DNA of 8,962 bases from Oscillospiraceae bacterium (GTDB lineage Bacteria > Bacillota_A > Clostridia > Oscillospirales > Oscillospiraceae): contig CADAPN010000074.1 of NCBI GenBank assembly GCA_902789835.1, positions 1 to 8,962 on the forward strand. Direction: 5' to 3'. Position numbers and translations under genes: made by a program. This document shows, in pieces, positions 5,925 to 8,962 of the stretch. How positions within the stretch are numbered: the stretch's first letter is position 1; the number at the start of each line of letters is the position of its first letter. Below the pieces are notes generated by a model. The model saw only the letters and a list, made by a program, of their open reading frames with translations, made no database searches and was not told where the DNA came from.

Positions 5925-7310
5925 TTATGCTTTGCCCTCCACCAGGTTCACAACCCAGTGTCGCTGTTTTACCATGACATAGCCGATCACGCACTTGATG
6001 AGGTTCAGTCCCTCCACAATCGTAAAGAATGGAATGATCGCAATTCGCGTATAGTGTGCAATGACAAAGGCCATCGGGACACTGATCAGCCACAGCGAAC
6101 CGCTGTCGAAAATGAAGGTAATGAACGTCTTGCCTCCGGAGCGCAGGGTAAAATAGCAGGAGTTTGCAAAGGCGTGCAGGGGCATCATCAGCGACGAGAT
6201 CAGCAGGATCTTTGTCGCGAGCTCCCGGACATAGGGGATGGTGTTGTAGATCAGTGGGAAGAAAGGGGCTGTCGCCGCCATCATGGCGCTGAGGACAATG
6301 CTCAGTGCAAAAGCAAACGCGATCAGCTCTCGGTCCTCGTCCACCGCCCGCTCCAATTCACCCGCGCCCAGCAGCTGTCCCACCATGATGGCGGTGGCAT
6401 TCCCGGTGGAGATGAAGGCACTGAAGAAAAGGTTGGAGATGGTCGTATAGATGTTCATGGCGGAGACTACCTCGAGTCCGCGCATGGAATAACACTGATT
6501 CAGTACCGTCATGCCGCCGGACCAGAGCAACTCGTTGATCATCAAGGGCAGCCCCAGCCGGATCACCTGATACAGGACCCGCTTCGGAACCCTCAGGCTC
6601 CGGTACAGACCGATCACGTAAGGATTGCGTTCTGTATGCCGGTGAGTCCAGATCACCACAATGCACATCTCTACAACTCTCGCAAGCACCGTTGCCGCGG
6701 CGGCTCCCACGACGCCCAGTGCCGGTGCGCCGAACTTGCCGAAGATAAGGATATAGTTGAATACCAGGTTGACCCCCACCGCGATCAGTCCGGCCTTCAT
6801 CGGCAGGACGGTCTCTCCGGTTTCCCGCAGGGTGCTGGCATACATGGTGGTAATCACAAAGGGAAGCAGCTGCAGCAGCATGACATCCAGGTAGCTCTGT
6901 GCATAGCGCATCGTCGCTTCCAGATCCAGCCCGCTCTCCCCCTCGTGCAGGAACAGCCGAATGAAGTTGTCGCCCGAGACATTCAGCACCGCTCCGAACA
7001 CCGCCAGAATGGACAGACCGATCAGCAGTTTGACCCGGACGGACTGCCGGATTCCCTCCTGATCTCCTTTGCCGTAGAACTGCGCCGTCAAAATTCCGGC
7101 CCCGGACAACCCGCCCAACGCACAGAGATTGAAGACGAAGATAAGCTGGTTCACAATCGCGACACCGCTCATCGGCTCCGTTCCAACCTGACCGACCATG
7201 ATGTTGTCCAGCATGGAGACGAAGTTCGTGATGACATTCTGGATCAGGATCGGCATCAGAATGGCAAATACCCTCCGATAGAAATTCCGATCCCCTATAT
7301 ACCTCTGCAT
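5925..7310 (-). CDS. MATE-family cation-coupled efflux transporter
   Basis: The product is 461 residues, a normal length for the family, with about twelve hydrophobic segments arranged as two bundles. The first helix holds the MATE hallmark around SMLDNIMVGQVGTEPMSGVA (residues 32-51), with Asp35. The second half begins around residue 245 with RLGLPLMINELLWSGGM and carries the matching STGNATAIMVGQLLGAG segment. MATE transporters export drugs, metabolites or other organic cations in exchange for Na+ or H+; the substrate is not predictable here. The start is the ATG at 7310, with AGAGGA about 10 nt upstream. The gene has its own strong promoter in the 78-nt gap after the ABC permease gene and ends at the bidirectional terminator. 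It could be a multidrug pump or a house-keeping exporter; the family assignment is firm, the substrate is open. Confidence 0.95.
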   Translation of the reverse strand: MQRYIGDRNFYRRVFAILMPILIQNVITNFVSMLDNIMVGQVGTEPMSGVAIVNQLIFVFNLCALGGLSGAGILTAQFYGKGDQEGIRQSVRVKLLIGLSILAVFGAVLNVSGDNFIRLFLHEGESGLDLEATMRYAQSYLDVMLLQLLPFVITTMYASTLRETGETVLPMKAGLIAVGVNLVFNYILIFGKFGAPALGVVGAAAATVLARVVEMCIVVIWTHRHTERNPYVIGLYRSLRVPKRVLYQVIRLGLPLMINELLWSGGMTVLNQCYSMRGLEVVSAMNIYTTISNLFFSAFISTGNATAIMVGQLLGAGELERAVDEDRELIAFAFALSIVLSAMMAATAPFFPLIYNTIPYVRELATKILLISSLMMPLHAFANSCYFTLRSGGKTFITFIFDSGSLWLISVPMAFVIAHYTRIAIIPFFTIVEGLNLIKCVIGYVMVKQRHWVVNLVEGKA

Positions 7311-7355
7311 ACCCTCAGATTCCTCTCAAGTCTGTCTATTTCAGATGCTGTTGGG

Positions 7356-7383
7356 ATTATAGCAGGCTGTATAGGAATGTCAA
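7356..7383 (-). promoter_or_regulatory. Near-perfect sigma-A promoter for the MATE gene
   Basis: On the reverse strand, TTGACA (7383-7378) and TATAAT (7361-7356), both perfect consensus hexamers, are separated by 16 bp. The start is predicted near 7349, giving a leader of about 40 nt. The -35 box is 5 nt past the stop codon of the permease gene, so the promoter fills most of the intergenic gap. No terminator is visible between the permease gene and this promoter, so transcription from the ABC genes may also run through. Confidence 0.88.
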
Positions 7384-7388
7384 GAGCG

Positions 7389-8546
7389 TCAGCGCTTGTC
7401 TCGGTCAATCATCTCCAGGGTGACCGTCGAGAGTCCGGCAAACACCAGTGCAAAGAAAGCCAGACTCAGCCAGTAGCCCGCGACATTCATCTTGTTATAG
7501 TCATAGGCGCTTACCCGTGCGCTCTCCGTCGCCTTGGTCTCGACATACTCCCGGACTTCCTGTTCTCCCAGCATTTTGATGACATCTCCCACGGTGGTGT
7601 CGATCGGGATCGTCTGGGAGCGAAGCTGTTTGGAATCCTCGCTGTCATTGACCGTATCCACTACATTCCCGACAGTGACAACACCCAGCAGGCTCTTGTC
7701 ATCTGTCAGCTCGACGGAGCGGATCTGTTCCGCCTGCGGATTGGCCGGATCACCCAGATAGTCCAGAATCTGGCCCATGGTCACCGTCGTCTTGATCTCA
7801 TTGCCCTTCATCCGCTCCACGGTTCCCCAGGCTGAACCAAGCGGCTGGGCGTTATAGTTTGCCTGGGTGGCAATCAGCTTCAGGCCGTAGTTTGAGATGA
7901 TCACTCCGGTAATGGGTTCCGCCCGCTCCGGCAGGCTCATCATTCCTCCGGAGAATACCAGCTGCACGATCAGGACCACCGGCATAATGGTCATGGCCGC
8001 GGTGGTCGTATGGCTGAGCGCGGAGATCCAAAGCGACATCATATCCGCCGCATAGGTAATCAGAAAGAGCGAAATGCTGAATTCCACGATGAAAAACCGT
8101 GTGATTAGACCTTCTGTCGGATAGTGGACTCCAACCGCCCGCATCACATAGAGGGTGATGCCGGTCTGCAGCAGGCAGAGCAAAGCCTGATAAATCATGT
8201 GCGCGGCAATATAGGAGCTGATATGCATACCGGACCGGTGTTCCCGTTTGATCACATCGCGTTCCCGGCAGATTACCTGGATGGAATTGAAGCAGCCGTT
8301 CCAAAGGCAGAGGCAGGTGACCGCCAGCGCGCTCATGAGCGTCCCCTCCATGGTCGCGAAGAAACGTCTTCGAATCACCAGGCCCACGAGCCCCGCCACC
8401 ATGGCCGACATCGGCAGCACCTTCCAGTCGCTCTGGTACAGGAACATGCGCAGCAGTTTTCCGAGGTAGATCTGGATCTGGCTGTATCTGCCGCGATAGC
8501 GCATTTTGATCCGCCGGAAGGGATTTTGTTTTTGCTCCTCAGGCAT
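7389..8546 (-). CDS. ABC-2 type (ABCG-like) transporter permease
   Basis: The product is 385 residues with six predicted membrane helices at about 42-58, 70-91, 110-135, 150-175, 184-205 and 354-376. The segment RERDVIKREHRSGMHISSYI (94-113) is the cytoplasmic helix typical of ABCG-type ABC2 membrane domains (ER.v..rE...g...s.Y). FSGGMMSLP (198-206) follows helix 5. About 150 residues (206-353) then precede the last helix and probably face outside; they include three copies of a short motif described separately. The ATG at 8546 has GGAGG six nt upstream and overlaps the end of the ATPase gene by 8 nt (ATGCCTGA), implying translational coupling. With the ATPase it should form an exporter; such half-transporters often move lipids, polyketides or drugs, but no substrate can be named. 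The six helices make it a half-size domain that would dimerise. Confidence 0.9.
   Translation of the reverse strand: MPEEQKQNPFRRIKMRYRGRYSQIQIYLGKLLRMFLYQSDWKVLPMSAMVAGLVGLVIRRRFFATMEGTLMSALAVTCLCLWNGCFNSIQVICRERDVIKREHRSGMHISSYIAAHMIYQALLCLLQTGITLYVMRAVGVHYPTEGLITRFFIVEFSISLFLITYAADMMSLWISALSHTTTAAMTIMPVVLIVQLVFSGGMMSLPERAEPITGVIISNYGLKLIATQANYNAQPLGSAWGTVERMKGNEIKTTVTMGQILDYLGDPANPQAEQIRSVELTDDKSLLGVVTVGNVVDTVNDSEDSKQLRSQTIPIDTTVGDVIKMLGEQEVREYVETKATESARVSAYDYNKMNVAGYWLSLAFFALVFAGLSTVTLEMIDRDKR
7563..7784 (-). repeat. Three copies of a T-x-G-x-V-[ILV] motif coded in the permease insert
   Basis: Within the extracytoplasmic insert of the permease, three 12-residue segments resemble each other: VTMGQILDYLGD (residues 255-266, nt 7784-7749), VTVGNVVDTVND (290-301, nt 7679-7644) and TTVGDVIKMLGE (317-328, nt 7598-7563). 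All share T-[MV]-G-x-[IV]-[LVI]-[DK]-x-[LV]-[GN]-[DE]. The copies are separated by 23 and 15 residues and are not obviously repeated at the nucleotide level, so any duplication would be old. A recurring helix-capping motif arising by chance is the alternative. Confidence 0.55.
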
Positions 8547-8962
8547 GCTGCACCTCCATATACTTTGTGATAAATGTATCCGCCAATCCCGCGCCGCCCT
8601 CTTCCGGACGGTTGACGAGTTTCACAATCTCCTCCATTTTCTCACAGCCGAAGAATTCCCGTGCCTCCCGGATGCTGCCGTAAAAGGCCAGCCGCCCCGT
8701 CCGGGTCGAATCCTTTGCCAGGACAATCACATCGTCAAAAAACTCGATTACGCGGTCGGGTGTATGGGTGATAACGATGACAATTTTGCCTGTATCGGCC
8801 GTTTTGCGCAGCTGCTGCATAAGCTCCCGGGCCATAACGCCGTCCAGGCCGGAATCCGGCTCGTCCAGAATGAAAAGCGAGGGATTGGAGATCAGCTCCA
8901 TCGCGATGGAAAGGCGCTTCTTCTGACCACCGGAGAGCTTCTGCACCAGACTGTTCCGGACT
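8539..8962 (-). CDS. ABC transporter ATPase, ABCG-like (partial, N-terminus outside window)
   Basis: The frame stays open to the right edge, so only the last 140 residues are visible. In order these show VQKLSGGQKKRLSIAMEL (the ABC signature LSGGQ), LFILDEPDSGLD (Walker B with the catalytic Glu and D-loop), IVIVITHTP (H-loop His) and RLAFYGSIREAREFFG, which matches the ABCG pattern for the region after the H-loop. A GTG codon at 8946 just before the signature is an internal valine, not a start: the residues before it (VRNSL) continue the ATPase. The Walker A P-loop and Q-loop lie beyond the window. The stop codon TGA (8541-8539) overlaps the permease start. It powers export through the adjacent permease; the ATPase and permease are separate chains here rather than fused as in eukaryotic ABCG proteins. 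Confidence 0.92.
   Translation of the reverse strand, partial: VRNSLVQKLSGGQKKRLSIAMELISNPSLFILDEPDSGLDGVMARELMQQLRKTADTGKIVIVITHTPDRVIEFFDDVIVLAKDSTRTGRLAFYGSIREAREFFGCEKMEEIVKLVNRPEEGGAGLADTFITKYMEVQHA

Noticed and set aside
5631..7835. A 734-codon open frame on the forward strand, antisense to the MATE and permease genes
   Set aside because: It lies opposite two clear genes, has a composition rich in H, Q, R and D typical of an antisense frame, shows no known motif and has no ribosome binding site at its start. It is a product of codon bias in the real genes.
8944..8946. GTG as the start of a short ATPase
   Set aside because: Starting there would remove the Walker A region; the frame is open to the window edge and the preceding residues fit an ABC ATPase, so the gene is simply cut by the window.
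1..8962. CRISPR array, tRNA/rRNA genes, insertion sequence or prophage signals
   Set aside because: No direct repeat series, cloverleaf-like element, transposase, integrase or terminal inverted repeat was seen on either strand.

Overview
The window most resembles a chromosomal segment of a moderately GC-rich member of the Clostridia (Firmicutes). The reasons are a VanW-family protein with an N-terminal membrane anchor, a Gram-positive style lipoprotein with a LCGC lipobox, GGAGG-type ribosome binding sites, and sigma-A promoters close to the TTGACA/TATAAT consensus. This is inferred from gene content only; no rRNA or other phylogenetic marker is present. No tRNA, CRISPR array, insertion sequence, phage gene or integrase was seen.

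Left part (1-1240). The 3' end of an unrecognised forward gene is followed by two strong hairpins (177-217, 260-293). These separate it from a convergent reverse gene (312-1037) for a single-pass membrane protein of unknown function with a strikingly acidic cytoplasmic head. That gene has a textbook reverse promoter (1132-1160). A forward extended -10 promoter (1195-1223) lies next to it, so the two transcription units diverge from about 90 bp of DNA.

Middle (1257-5830). The forward unit encodes a VanW-family cell-wall protein and a PaaI-type hotdog thioesterase, then a very strong intrinsic terminator (3294-3330). Only 16 nt after it starts a lipoprotein related to the MglB galactose/glucose-binding protein, followed by a secreted phosphodiester glycosidase (NAGPA domain). 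Three of these four products are secreted or anchored at the envelope, so the block looks like an envelope-maintenance neighbourhood. A functional link to the thioesterase is not evident.

Right part (5855-8962). A bidirectional terminator separates the forward block from three reverse genes. These are a MATE-family multidrug/solute antiporter with its own near-consensus promoter and, upstream of it, a two-gene ABCG-like exporter: a partial ATPase gene overlapping its ABC-2 type permease gene by 8 nt. The permease carries a large insert before its last membrane helix, and that insert contains three copies of a short motif.

I see no convincing evidence of a wholly new multi-gene system. The items most worth following are the MglB-like lipoprotein with a rewritten sugar pocket and no transporter beside it, the triple motif in the permease insert, the acidic-headed membrane protein divergent from vanW, and the terminator wedged against the lipoprotein ribosome binding site.
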